From positions 1-64,000 of the forward strand of contig JBBQKU010000021.1 of assembly GCA_038327195.1 (NCBI GenBank): a stretch of DNA of 64,000 nt. The letters are read 5' to 3'. The translations under genes were made by a program, and so were the position numbers. Source of the stretch: UBA4416 sp038327195. Its GTDB lineage: Bacteria; Bacteroidota; Bacteroidia; B-17B0; Aurantibacillaceae. The notes beneath the pieces are model-generated. The model was not told where the DNA came from. It ran no database searches and was given only the letters and a program-made list of their open reading frames with translations. Below, in pieces: positions 16,480 through 25,241 of the stretch. Each line of letters begins with the position of its first letter. Within the stretch, counting starts at the first letter, position 1.

Positions 16480-17505
16480 TTAAAGTTTTACAACCTTTAT
16501 AAGCTTAGATGAATTAGAGTCGGAAAATTCAATAAAATATAAACCAGAATCAAACGTTTCCATTTTTACATGAACATTGTTTGTGCCTAAATTAGACTGA
16601 AACAGTTGTGTAGTTAACACTTTTCCTGTAACATCTATTACATTTATTAATAAATGAGTTTCCTTTTTAGAATCAAAAGTGACATTAACATCACCATTTG
16701 TAGGATTTGGGGAAACAATACTATTTGAAACACTTTCAAATTCTTCAATTCCAACAGTATTAACAGTTGTGAAATTATCCATACTAAAAAAACCAGGTGT
16801 ATTCATTCCAAAACTTCCAAAATCACTTGATCTCATTTTAAACACTAAACTATCTACCACACCAATCGCTGTACAATTTACATATTGCCAGTTTTTAATA
16901 ATATAATCACTTGATGAAGTTGTAAAACGATAATCAGCTAAATAAAATTGTGCACTGTCAGTATTTTTAACTCCTCCTCTATATCCAAATACAACTAATT
17001 TAAAATAATCAGGATAACCGCCTTGTGGATATAAACCACCAGAATTTGTTCCTGTTGTATCTCCAAATTTTCGAGAAAATCCATTTCCGTTTTTTATTGT
17101 TTTCCAAGCATACGTGGTATTGGTTATAAAAAAACCAGATACTTGAGTTGTATTATTTGAAAATGTAATAACAGCTCCATCCTGACTAGTAGCATAATTA
17201 TTGCCATTATAAGCACCAAATGCAGCACATCCGTATAAATTTGAAAAAGTTCCATCAGTTGTATCTTTTTTATTAGTATACGCCGTTCCTGATTCCCAAT
17301 ATCCTCCAAAGGAAGTGTTCCAAGTATATCTAAATTTCGTAACGCCAGAACTCCAATCATTTAATAGTGTGTTTTGATAATAAGAATTTGGAGTTAAAGT
17401 AAACGTTGGTTCATCAAAAGTAATAGCTACTGGAGATTGAGCGTTTGAATTGAAGCCGAAGGCTGATGCTAATAAAAATGTTAGTTTGGTAATTGATTTT
17501 TTCAT
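16480..17505 (-). CDS. DUF4465 protein with T9SS sorting domain (B12 operon)
   Basis: Secreted protein of 341 residues: signal peptide (cleavage near SNAQ, residue 23), a DUF4465 domain (about 25-250) and a C-terminal type IX secretion type A sorting domain (about 265-341). DUF4465 shows as VAITFDEPTFTLTPNSYYQN, an FSGG/FGGYWESGTAYTN-like core, YATSQDGAVITF and FSMDNFTTV. The sorting domain shows SPNPTNGDVNVTF, VIDVTGKVL and LYFIEFSDSN. From memory, DUF4465 proteins in gut Bacteroides B12 loci (BtuH) bind cobalamin as surface lipoproteins. Here the same kind of domain would instead be secreted and anchored by T9SS. It lies 19 nt downstream of the BtuB-like gene under the same riboswitch. B12 binding is inference. 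Confidence 0.8.
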   Translation of the reverse strand: MKKSITKLTFLLASAFGFNSNAQSPVAITFDEPTFTLTPNSYYQNTLLNDWSSGVTKFRYTWNTSFGGYWESGTAYTNKKDTTDGTFSNLYGCAAFGAYNGNNYATSQDGAVITFSNNTTQVSGFFITNTTYAWKTIKNGNGFSRKFGDTTGTNSGGLYPQGGYPDYFKLVVFGYRGGVKNTDSAQFYLADYRFTTSSSDYIIKNWQYVNCTAIGVVDSLVFKMRSSDFGSFGMNTPGFFSMDNFTTVNTVGIEEFESVSNSIVSPNPTNGDVNVTFDSKKETHLLINVIDVTGKVLTTQLFQSNLGTNNVHVKMETFDSGLYFIEFSDSNSSKLIKVVKL

Positions 17506-17524
17506 GGCGATTATTTAAAGGTAA

Positions 17525-19477
17525 TTATAGTGATTTTATTTTGATTTTTTTGATGAATTGAAAAGTAATTCCAAACTCATAATTTCTTAAAGGCATTGGA
17601 GAATTAGCAACGACTAGATAATTTGAATTAAATAAATTATTACAATTCGCAAATAGATTTATTCTAGAATTTGAAAAGTCAAAATGTGAAGATATTTTTA
17701 AATTAGACATTTGATAAGGTTGCAACCAACTTGTATTATCAGTTGAAGTAAATCGGTAACCCGTATAATTATAATTATATAAAATTATTATTTTCTTATA
17801 CTGAATTAAAAAAGTAGCATAACCTGAATAACGAGGACTATAAATTAATTGTCTATCAATTGAATTATCATTTTCGTTTATATTTTTTTCATTGGTAGAT
17901 AAAACATAACTTGTATTTAAATCAAGTTTTAATACTAAATTCTTATTTAGATAAGATAGTGAAGTTTTCGTTTCTGTTCCTCTACTATGCACTTGTAATA
18001 AATTTCTAGGCGTCCAATAACCTTTATCGCTTGGCAACCATATAATCCAATTATTAGTTTGCCTATCAAAACAATTTCCTTCTATATTTATTTTTACATT
18101 TTTTGTTCCGAATTTAAATTCTAAACCACCATCAAACTCCTTACTATCTTCTGGCTTTAGATTTATATTTCCACCCTGTTTCCAATATAAATCATTTAAA
18201 CTTGGCTGTCTATAAGATTTTGACACATTAACTTTTCCTGAAATATTCTTATTAAAAACATAAGTAATTCCCGAATTTCCAGTAAATGGTATGAGTGTTT
18301 GATTCGTGATTTCTTTTCTTAAAAAGATACTGTAATTTATTTTTGATTTCAATAAACTAATGTTATAACCCGCAAAAAACGCTAATTTATTAAGTTTATG
18401 AAGTGTGTCGTAATTTTTTGTATCAGTTTGGTATAATGTATTATTTATTCCAAAATGAATAGTACCGAACTTCAATTTATAATCATTGGTGCTTTCTATA
18501 ATAAAGGTATTTACACTGCTCTTACTATATATAGTTGCTAAACTATCATTATAGTTTAAAACGTCATTAAAATAAGCTAAGCGCAAAACACTGATTAACT
18601 TTTGTTTTTTTATTTCCCAATCTACATTACAACGTAAACTTTGATCTAACTGATTTTTTTTACTTAATTGTTGCGTAAAGCTAGGAATGTTTCTATCCGT
18701 TTTGTTATACCAAATTCTTGCAGATAATGTTTGTTTCAAATTAACTAAATAAGAAAATTCTTGCATAAATCCTTTTGATAAAATTTCCGCATGTTTTACT
18801 TCTTGAATATTATTTTCTTTGTTTGAAGTATCTAAATAAGTATAATTATTTTTTGAATTTAGAAAGTATAAGCGTGTGTTAGATGAAAATTTTGCATTAC
18901 TATATAACAAAGAAGAGTTTAGTTTTTTACTATCAAAGCTACCATAGCTTAGTTGCATTTTTGTTTTTAATCCTTGGCTAAACTTATTATTGTTTTTTAA
19001 ATGAATACTGCCGCCAATTGCACCACTTCCCCATGCTGCACTACCACCTCCATGTTCAACAGATAAATCATCAAATATATTGGTTTGAATTAAGCTCAAG
19101 TCTGTTTGCCCTAACATTGGATTTTGAATAGATAATCCATTCCACAAAATAGCTGTGTGATTTGCATTTCCGCCTCGCAAGCTGCTTGTTGATATATTTC
19201 CATTTCCATAGGTTTTAATATGCAAACTGGATTGATTAGCTAATAATTCTGATAATGAATTTAATGAATTCATATATAAAATTGTAGAATCTATTGTTAC
19301 AACTTTTTTTGAAGACTGTATTGCTTTTTCTTTTGAATCAATAATTATAATTTCCTTAATCAATAAATGAGTAGTATCAGCCGTTTGAGCGAAAGTATTT
19401 TCCATTCGAATAAGTAAACTAATACTCATTAGTAAATAAAAATATTTTAAATATGCTTTATTTTTTTCTGCCTGCAT
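17525..19477 (-). CDS. btuB: TonB-dependent vitamin B12 receptor (BtuB-like)
   Basis: Outer-membrane cobalamin transporter of 650 residues, the usual BtuB size. A signal peptide ends near TFAQ (about residue 31). A short TonB-box-like region (IKEIIIIDSKEKA) precedes the plug (about 50-160). The plug contains LSELLANQSSLHIKTYGNGNISTSSLRGG, ILWNGLSIQNPMLGQ and the conserved VEHGGGSAAWGSGAIGGSIHL. The remaining residues form the 22-strand barrel ending in an aromatic-rich strand (NYEFGITFQFIKKI). It is directly downstream of a cobalamin riboswitch, which identifies the ligand far better than the receptor sequence alone. The start ATG is 4 nt after a hairpin that could hide the ribosome entry site. 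Confidence 0.88.
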   Translation of the reverse strand: MQAEKNKAYLKYFYLLMSISLLIRMENTFAQTADTTHLLIKEIIIIDSKEKAIQSSKKVVTIDSTILYMNSLNSLSELLANQSSLHIKTYGNGNISTSSLRGGNANHTAILWNGLSIQNPMLGQTDLSLIQTNIFDDLSVEHGGGSAAWGSGAIGGSIHLKNNNKFSQGLKTKMQLSYGSFDSKKLNSSLLYSNAKFSSNTRLYFLNSKNNYTYLDTSNKENNIQEVKHAEILSKGFMQEFSYLVNLKQTLSARIWYNKTDRNIPSFTQQLSKKNQLDQSLRCNVDWEIKKQKLISVLRLAYFNDVLNYNDSLATIYSKSSVNTFIIESTNDYKLKFGTIHFGINNTLYQTDTKNYDTLHKLNKLAFFAGYNISLLKSKINYSIFLRKEITNQTLIPFTGNSGITYVFNKNISGKVNVSKSYRQPSLNDLYWKQGGNINLKPEDSKEFDGGLEFKFGTKNVKINIEGNCFDRQTNNWIIWLPSDKGYWTPRNLLQVHSRGTETKTSLSYLNKNLVLKLDLNTSYVLSTNEKNINENDNSIDRQLIYSPRYSGYATFLIQYKKIIILYNYNYTGYRFTSTDNTSWLQPYQMSNLKISSHFDFSNSRINLFANCNNLFNSNYLVVANSPMPLRNYEFGITFQFIKKIKIKSL

Positions 19478-19481
19478 GTTT

Positions 19482-19510
19482 CACAACCTCATTTCGCGAA
19501 GGTTAGCGTG
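19482..19510 (-). promoter_or_regulatory. Expression-platform hairpin of the B12 riboswitch
   Basis: In the transcript, AACCT (complement of 19504-19500) pairs with AGGTT (19489-19485), and CAC/GTG pairs extend it past a 3-nt bulge; the loop contains TCGCGAAATG. The hairpin ends 4 nt before the btuB ATG and lies just after the B12 box. Control of translation start rather than termination is likely because there is no T run. Confidence 0.55.
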
Positions 19511-19517
19511 TTAATGT

Positions 19518-19681
19518 GTTGGCAGGTCTCCTGACTTATGCTTTAATTTTTACACCTTCTCGTTTATTTTAGAAAACAAACAATGGCTATTTGTAAAAAC
19601 GTTTAGCACTTACAGTTGCGCGACAGTAAAGGACTTTCACCTTTTTCCCTCTTAATTTTGGTGTTACCCAAAAACCACTAC
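19518..19681 (-). ncRNA. Cobalamin riboswitch
   Basis: The conserved aptamer blocks occur in order on the minus strand. There is a GGGAA segment, GGTGAAAGTCC (complement of 19641-19631), and the GCGCAACTGTAA core (about 19622-19611). A variable P-arm region follows, and finally the B12 box AGTCAGGAGACCTGCC (about 19536-19521). This is an unambiguous cobalamin (AdoCbl-class by the peripheral arms, less sure) riboswitch. It controls the downstream receptor/DUF4465/propeller operon, which should be repressed by B12. A promoter lies at its 5' end. Confidence 0.95.
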
Positions 19682-19685
19682 GGCA

Positions 19686-19718
19686 CAAATATAGTTTAAT
19701 TTATATTTATGTAACCAA
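19686..19718 (-). promoter_or_regulatory. Promoter of the B12 riboswitch operon
   Basis: On the minus strand TTG (19718-19716), 22 nt, then TATATTTG (19693-19686), a perfect TAnnTTTG box. Transcription would start near 19681, exactly at the 5' side of the aptamer. It lies between the riboswitch and the stop codon of the upstream TonB receptor. Confidence 0.7.
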
Positions 19719-19733
19719 TTTATTTTAATTATT

Positions 19734-22031
19734 TCATTTAATCATTAAACGTATTCCTAAAAATAAACGCATACCTTGATTGGGAGCATAAACATAACTT
19801 GGATCAAATGTTAATGCGTAAGGGTTATTAGGAGTAGCAATTGCTTGCCCATTTGAATCAAAAACTACTTGCTTATCAAACGGATCTCTGCTTCGAGCAA
19901 TAATAAATTGACTATTTTTATTTGGTGTCCAATTTAAAAAGTTTTTTACACCACCATAAATTTCAATTATTTTTTTTATTTTTTTTGTAATTTGAATATT
20001 TTGCAAACTCCAAGCTGGCGAATACTCCGGACGAGGATCTAAACTACCTAATAAAGGCAATTTCATCGGTCCATACAAATTACCAGTATAATCAATGCTG
20101 ACATCTATTTTTTTAATAGTGTAACCAATATTCCATACGGCTGTATAGCGTTCAGTTAAAATCTGCCTTGTCGTATTTCCATTATTTGTTTGTGACACAT
20201 CCATTAATGTTCCGCCAGCTAGAATTTTTAATCCATTGTTAAAAGCCACATCTACATTTAAAGATATGCCTTGTGAAACAGCATATCCATTCAAATTATC
20301 ATAAATAATTTTATTTGGGTCTGTTGTATAATCAGCAAATATTTTATTTGTAAAATATGTATAGAATGCCGTCGCATCAAAACCTATTACAGAATTATTT
20401 TTCATAAAAACTTTTTTTACAAAATTAACGTTTCCATTATATGAAGTTTCAGGTTTCAAATCTGATAAGAAAACTACGTTTCTTGAACCTGTAAGAGCAG
20501 CATGATCTTCTGTGAAAACATTTGCTACTCTATAGCCATTGCCAAAACTTACTCTCAAAATATTTTTTTTATTTTTTGAACTTAATTTATAATTCAAACG
20601 AGGTGTGAAAATATTACCATGTAAACTATTATAATCATAACGCAAACCGATTAATAATTTATTACTTTCATTAAGTGTAATTTCGTCTTGCATAAAAACT
20701 CCTGGTAAATATGTAATTGATGGCTTATTTTTTGGAACATTAATAGTATCAAAACTAGCAGTAGCAGGCGTATTATCATCATAAAAGGTATAACGTGAAG
20801 CAGCGCCAATTAAAAAGTCATTTTTATTGCCCAATTGTTTGTTCCAAGTAAATTGGCCAAAACCAATATTTTGTTGTGCCAAATAAATAGTTTTTCCATA
20901 AACCGAATTTTGATTATGAGTATTTACACTAAACTGAAAGAGTATCTTTTCCTTTATAGGCAATTGATAAGTTCCAAAAGCTTCCCACCTTTTTGTGTAA
21001 ATATTTTCAGCATAAATACTATCACCACCTCTAAATGATTTGTTCCACCGCATATCTCCACCCCATCTATCCTCGTATACATACCTTGCCGCAAAATTAA
21101 ATAAACGATTATCTTTTCTATCTATACTCCATTTATTAAAAACAGAAATTCTATTTTGTAAAGTAACATCTGTAAATCCATCATTGTTATTATCTATTGG
21201 ATGACTATAATTAAAATAATTTATGCCAACAAATGAATTTGCTTTTTTACCTAATCTAAATTTTCCTGCTAAATCAGTATTTACTTCACCCCATGAGTTT
21301 GCAAATACGTCTGCCGAAAAAAGATGGGCAACACTTGGTTTTTTTGTAATAATATTGATTAAGCCTCCCACGGCTTCCGAGCCATATAGTGTTGAAGCTG
21401 GTCCTTTCACTATTTCAACTCTATCAATTAGTGATTGAGGAATTCCACTTAAACCATATACAGTAGAGAGTCCGCTAACAATAGGCATGCCATCTATTAA
21501 AATCATGGTATATGGGCCTTCTAAACCATTGATGTGGATATCACCTGTGCTACATACATTACAATTTAATTGAGGGCGAACTCCATTTACATTTTGCAAA
21601 GCTTCAAATACACTACAAACTGGGTTTGCTTTAAAAAATTTTTCCGAATAAACTTCTATAGGCACAGGACTTTCTAATTTACTAACTTCTTTTAGCGTTC
21701 CAGAAATAACAACTTCATCAAAATGCTGATTTGATTCCTTTAAATTAAAATTAACGACTAAGTTTGAGTTTATCTCAGTAACAGTTATTATTCTCTTTTG
21801 TATTTCATAACCTATAACAGATGCAATTAATTCATATGTTCCAGAAGGAATATCATTTATTTTATAATAACCTTTATGGTCAGTAGTTACTCCAAAAATT
21901 GAGTTTTTAATAGCAACAGTAGCAAACTCCAATGGTTTTCCATTATCTTTTAAATATCCACTAACCGTGCCATTTTGAGATATTAAAACACTTTGACAAA
22001 TAATAAAAAATATAGCTATTTCAAATTTCAT
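19734..22031 (-). CDS. TonB-dependent receptor, metal/metallophore type
   Basis: Outer-membrane TonB-dependent transporter of 765 residues. After a signal peptide (to about SQN, residue 20) there is a carboxypeptidase-regulatory-like beta domain (GTVSGYLKDNGKPLEFATVAI, GYYKINDIPSGTYELIAS). Then comes the plug (about 105-225) with the distinctive CNVC motif followed by GDIHINGLEGPYTMILIDG and VEIVKGPASTLYGSEAVGG. The barrel begins near residue 240 and ends FLGIRLMIK. The Cys pair in the plug loop is a feature of a Bacteroidota receptor group often found beside DtxR/MntR-type regulators; here such a regulator is divergently encoded 73 nt away with a palindromic site between. The transported metal is not determined. 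Confidence 0.88.
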   Translation of the reverse strand: MKFEIAIFFIICQSVLISQNGTVSGYLKDNGKPLEFATVAIKNSIFGVTTDHKGYYKINDIPSGTYELIASVIGYEIQKRIITVTEINSNLVVNFNLKESNQHFDEVVISGTLKEVSKLESPVPIEVYSEKFFKANPVCSVFEALQNVNGVRPQLNCNVCSTGDIHINGLEGPYTMILIDGMPIVSGLSTVYGLSGIPQSLIDRVEIVKGPASTLYGSEAVGGLINIITKKPSVAHLFSADVFANSWGEVNTDLAGKFRLGKKANSFVGINYFNYSHPIDNNNDGFTDVTLQNRISVFNKWSIDRKDNRLFNFAARYVYEDRWGGDMRWNKSFRGGDSIYAENIYTKRWEAFGTYQLPIKEKILFQFSVNTHNQNSVYGKTIYLAQQNIGFGQFTWNKQLGNKNDFLIGAASRYTFYDDNTPATASFDTINVPKNKPSITYLPGVFMQDEITLNESNKLLIGLRYDYNSLHGNIFTPRLNYKLSSKNKKNILRVSFGNGYRVANVFTEDHAALTGSRNVVFLSDLKPETSYNGNVNFVKKVFMKNNSVIGFDATAFYTYFTNKIFADYTTDPNKIIYDNLNGYAVSQGISLNVDVAFNNGLKILAGGTLMDVSQTNNGNTTRQILTERYTAVWNIGYTIKKIDVSIDYTGNLYGPMKLPLLGSLDPRPEYSPAWSLQNIQITKKIKKIIEIYGGVKNFLNWTPNKNSQFIIARSRDPFDKQVVFDSNGQAIATPNNPYALTFDPSYVYAPNQGMRLFLGIRLMIK

Positions 22032-22076
22032 TTATGATAATTTTACATAAGATTAAGGTATATTTACAAATAAGTA

Positions 22077-22090
22077 TTAGGCAACCCTAA
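22077..22090. promoter_or_regulatory. DtxR/MntR-type operator
   Basis: TTAGG-CAAC-CCTAA is a perfect 5+4+5 palindrome of the TTAGG/CCTAA type bound by DtxR-family repressors. It lies in the 73-bp gap between the divergent DtxR-like gene and the TonB receptor gene, 14 nt before the regulator's ATG. It probably mediates autoregulation and metal-dependent control of the receptor. Confidence 0.65.
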
Positions 22091-22104
22091 CTATAAAAAC
22101 ATTT

Positions 22105-22788
22105 ATGAATAATATTACAGACGATAACTACCTTAAAGCCATCTATCATTTAAAAAACAGCGAAAAAAATAAGTTAGTCACGCCTACAATGGTTGCAAAT
22201 GAATTACTCATAAAGCCACCAAGTGTTCTAGAAAAATTAAAAAGTTTATCTGCTCGAAAATATCTGACTTACAATAAAGAAAGTGGAATCATTTTATCGA
22301 AAACAGGAAAAGAAATTGCGATAAACGTAATTAGAAGACATCGAATTTGGGAAACATACTTGCACAAACACCTTGGTTTTAATTGGAGCGAAGTACATGA
22401 AGCAGCAGAAGATTTAGAGCATGTTAGAAATGAAAAGCTTATTGATAAAATATATGAAGTTTTAGGTAATCCAGAATTTGACCCACATGGTGATCCTATA
22501 CCAAATAAACAAGGTGTTTTTCCTAAAAGTGAAAGAAAATTATTAAGTACAAGTTTAGTAGGTTGTAAACTAATTATAGTTGGTGTTATTGAACATTCAG
22601 ATTCCTTTCTCAAATACTTATCTGAAATCAATATAAACTTGAATGATAAATTTTCAATTCAGAAAATTATAGAATATGATGGGAGTATACAATTGAAAAA
22701 TAAAAAAAATGAGTTTATTCAAATTTCAAAATTAATTGCAGATAAAATTATGGTACGCTGTGAAAAAGTTAATTGTGAATGTAAATAA
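22105..22788 (+). CDS. DtxR/MntR-family metal-dependent transcriptional regulator
   Basis: Metal-sensing repressor of 227 residues. The N-terminal winged helix (about 1-65) contains DDNYLKAIYHLKN and the recognition region VTPTMVANELLIKPPSVLEKLKSL. The dimerisation/metal domain (about 66-140) has RRHRIWETYLHKHLGFNWSEVHEAAEDLEH with the typical His/Glu ligand pattern, then FDPHGDPIPNKQG. A C-terminal SH3/FeoA-like domain (about 150-220) completes the long DtxR form. It ends in Cys-containing CEKVNCECK, which is unusual and might add a metal site. The gene is divergent from a TonB receptor and shares a palindromic operator with it. Iron versus manganese specificity cannot be decided by eye. Its stop is 2 nt from the convergent ABC ATPase gene. 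Confidence 0.92.
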   Translation: MNNITDDNYLKAIYHLKNSEKNKLVTPTMVANELLIKPPSVLEKLKSLSARKYLTYNKESGIILSKTGKEIAINVIRRHRIWETYLHKHLGFNWSEVHEAAEDLEHVRNEKLIDKIYEVLGNPEFDPHGDPIPNKQGVFPKSERKLLSTSLVGCKLIIVGVIEHSDSFLKYLSEININLNDKFSIQKIIEYDGSIQLKNKKNEFIQISKLIADKIMVRCEKVNCECK

Positions 22789-22790
22789 TT

Positions 22791-23552
22791 TTATTTTTTA
22801 TTTACAGCATTAAAAACTTCTTTCATAAATCCAGAAGCAAAAACAAAATCTAATAATTCAGGGTTTTTTGTATGTAATATATCTTTGCCATTTCCTGTCC
22901 ACCAAGGCTTTCCTTTATATATATAAAGAACCTTTTCTCCTATTTCAACTACTGAATTCATATCATGTGTAATGACAATGGTAGTAATATTAAATTCGTG
23001 AGTAAGGCTTTGAATTAAATTATCAATTACAATAGATGTTTTTGGATCTAATCCAGAGTTAGGTTCATCGCAAAATAAATATTGAGGACTATTAGAAATA
23101 GCACGAGCTAATGCTGCTCTTTTTTTCATTCCTCCAGATAATTCACCAGGATATAATTTATTACGATTAGTTAATTGTACTTTATCTAAACAAAAATTGA
23201 CGCGATCTAATTTTTCCTCTACGGTCATATCTGTGAACATATCCAGGGGAAAGCGAATATTTTCCTCCAAGGTTTGAGAATCAAACAAAGCGCCACCTTG
23301 AAATAACATGCCTATTTTTTTTCTAACATCTTGTTTTTGTTTTACACCTAGAGTTGGAAAATTTTCACCATCATATAAAATTTGACCACCATCAATTTCG
23401 TGAAGACCAACCATTAATTTCATAATAGTTGTTTTCCCACTTCCACTCTCTCCAATTATCAAATTTGTTTTTCCTTGCTCAAATACAAAAGAAACGTCAT
23501 CAACTACTAGACGATCGTTAAATGATTTAGATATGTTTTTAATTTCGATCAT
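22791..23552 (-). CDS. ABC transporter ATPase, MlaF type
   Basis: ATP-binding subunit of a lipid (MCE/Mla-type) ABC transporter, 253 residues. Walker A is IIGESGSGKTTIMKLM (about 32-47), the Q loop is IGMLFQGGALFDSQT, the signature is ELSGGMKKRAALARAI, Walker B is YLFCDEPNSGLDP, and the switch His is in VITHDMNSV. The MKKR version of the signature and the FQGGALFDS Q-loop are hallmarks of MlaF/Ttg2A. The start overlaps the end of the permease gene upstream by 4 nt, so translation is coupled. The MCE substrate-binding subunit (MlaD) is not in this window. It is likely involved in retaining outer-membrane lipid asymmetry. Confidence 0.92.
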   Translation of the reverse strand: MIEIKNISKSFNDRLVVDDVSFVFEQGKTNLIIGESGSGKTTIMKLMVGLHEIDGGQILYDGENFPTLGVKQKQDVRKKIGMLFQGGALFDSQTLEENIRFPLDMFTDMTVEEKLDRVNFCLDKVQLTNRNKLYPGELSGGMKKRAALARAISNSPQYLFCDEPNSGLDPKTSIVIDNLIQSLTHEFNITTIVITHDMNSVVEIGEKVLYIYKGKPWWTGNGKDILHTKNPELLDFVFASGFMKEVFNAVNKK

Positions 23553-24289
23553 GTAAAAAATAATTGGGTAATGATGAAATTAAACACTAAAATTAAAATA
23601 CTACTATAAACTACCGCAGATGTACTGCTTTTACCAACTTCTAAAGCTCCACCTTGAGTATAATACCCAAAATAGGAAGATATAGAAGTAATTAAAAAAG
23701 CGAAAGTTACAACTTTAGTAAAAGAATAATACAGCTTCCACGGTTCGAAAAAAGCTTGAATTCCAAAAATAAACTGATACGATGAGCATGCTCCTGTTGC
23801 CATTCCCATAATATAACCACCAAAAATTCCTAAAAACATACTAATTGCAATTAAAAAAGGAAGAATTAAAACACATGCTGCAATTTTTGGAAGTATTAAA
23901 TAACCTGCGGAATTTATTCCCATAATCTCTAATGCATCAATTTGCTCTGTTATACGCATTGATCCAATTTCAGAAGCAATGTTTGATCCAATTTTTCCAG
24001 CCAAAATTAAACACACAATTGTTGGAGAAAATTCAAGCAGCATGGATTCACGCGTTGTAAAACCTAATGCATATAATGGAATAATAGGACTCGTAAATCC
24101 AAAAGCGGCCTGTATCGTAATTACGCCTCCCATAAAAAAAGAAATAATTGCAATAATTGGCAATGACCCAATTCCAATATTATCTATTTCATGAACGATT
24201 TGCTTCATATAAACCGATAGCTTTTCTGGTTTACTAAACACCCGTTTAATTAAAATAAAATACCTACCAAGGTGAAAAAATAGCTTCAT
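23549..24289 (-). CDS. MlaE-family lipid ABC transporter permease
   Basis: Inner-membrane permease of 246 residues with about six hydrophobic segments. Family marks are GSLPIIAIISFFMGGVITIQ near the N-terminus, LEFSPTIVCLILAGKIGSNIASEIGSMRITEQIDALEIMGI in the coupling region and YLILPKIAA. These are diagnostic of MlaE/YrbE permeases. The gene overlaps the MlaF-like ATPase gene by 4 nt. The upstream gap (about 120 bp) holds the terminator of the universal stress gene. Function follows the family: movement of phospholipids between membranes with an MCE protein encoded elsewhere. Confidence 0.92.
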   Translation of the reverse strand: MKLFFHLGRYFILIKRVFSKPEKLSVYMKQIVHEIDNIGIGSLPIIAIISFFMGGVITIQAAFGFTSPIIPLYALGFTTRESMLLEFSPTIVCLILAGKIGSNIASEIGSMRITEQIDALEIMGINSAGYLILPKIAACVLILPFLIAISMFLGIFGGYIMGMATGACSSYQFIFGIQAFFEPWKLYYSFTKVVTFAFLITSISSYFGYYTQGGALEVGKSSTSAVVYSSILILVFNFIITQLFFT

Positions 24290-24368
24290 AACTGAATGTC
24301 TAAGATACGATTATTATTTATTCAATAAAGTGTGTACTGCAAACATTTACAAATTTTGATAAAGTAAA

Positions 24369-24396
24369 AAAGCCATCTAAAATATTAGATGGCTTT
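24369..24396 (-). terminator. Intrinsic terminator of the universal stress gene
   Basis: AGCCATCTAA (24371-24380) pairs perfectly with TTAGATGGCT (24385-24394) around an AATA loop; on the minus strand it is followed by a T-rich run. It lies 18 nt after the stop of the universal stress gene and before the lipid transporter genes. Confidence 0.85.
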
Positions 24397-24413
24397 CTAA
24401 TGAAAATAAAAAA

Positions 24414-25241
24414 TTATAAGCCTGATCCGAAATGCGTCATACTTTCCTTTTTTGTCGGATTAATTGTCATTACTGGTAAATTACTAATATCAACAACTTT
24501 TTGAGCTTCAGTACCACTAAAATATTCCTTAATACTTAAAGTTGGCTTATTCATAATAACGATTAAATCTGATTCGATTTTGTTAGCATATTCTACAATT
24601 GTGTCAGCAACACTATCACTTGCAATTGATTTATTTGAGCAAGAAATACCTTTCCCTTTAATATATTGTTTCACTTGATGTGAATATGCCAATAATTGAT
24701 TTTCATATGCCGCATCAGATAAACTGAAAACGCCTAAAATACGAATGGACGCTCCAAAGTAATGAGCAAATTGAATAGCTACATCTACTTTTTCTCTAGA
24801 TTCACGAGATAAATCCAAAGGCAGTAAAATATTTTCACAACCATCTTTATTATCTTTCCCTCTAATTGAAATTACTGGACAATGACATTCTCTAATCATT
24901 TTAGATGCACTTGTTCCAACAATATTTTTAGAACTCATATGACTTTCTAAACCTACAATTACAAGAGTTGCACTAATTTCTTCAGCTACACGAGGGACTT
25001 CAGAATAAATATTCCCTTTTACATTCATAAACTCAGTAGGAACTCCACTTTCAGTTTCTGTTTGTTTAGTTAAAGTTTTTAACTCTTCATACATTTCGGA
25101 ACCCACCTTATCATAAGTGTGAAGCAAAATAATCTTTGAATGAGTGTATTTTGCTAAGTTATATGCTTGTTTAACAGCTAATAACGATTGTTCTGTAAAA
25201 TCGATTGGAATTAATAAAGTACCTCTTTCTTGAAGTTTCAT
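24414..25241 (-). CDS. Tandem universal stress protein (UspA family)
   Basis: Cytoplasmic stress protein with two Usp domains. I start at MKLQERGTLLIPIDFTE, which opens directly with the first Usp strand. An in-frame ATG 14 codons upstream lies before a TAnnTTTG box (25278-25271) that would make it untranscribed. Domain 1 (about 1-130) has LIPIDFTEQSLLAVKQAYNLAK and ATLVIVGLESH. Domain 2 (about 135-275) has ILLPLDLSRESREKVDVAIQFAH and SDLIVIMNKPTLS. The ATP-binding G2xG9GS pattern is only partial, so nucleotide binding is uncertain. It is monocistronic, with its own terminator, and divergent from rpsP. Confidence 0.85.
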   Translation of the reverse strand: MKLQERGTLLIPIDFTEQSLLAVKQAYNLAKYTHSKIILLHTYDKVGSEMYEELKTLTKQTETESGVPTEFMNVKGNIYSEVPRVAEEISATLVIVGLESHMSSKNIVGTSASKMIRECHCPVISIRGKDNKDGCENILLPLDLSRESREKVDVAIQFAHYFGASIRILGVFSLSDAAYENQLLAYSHQVKQYIKGKGISCSNKSIASDSVADTIVEYANKIESDLIVIMNKPTLSIKEYFSGTEAQKVVDISNLPVMTINPTKKESMTHFGSGL

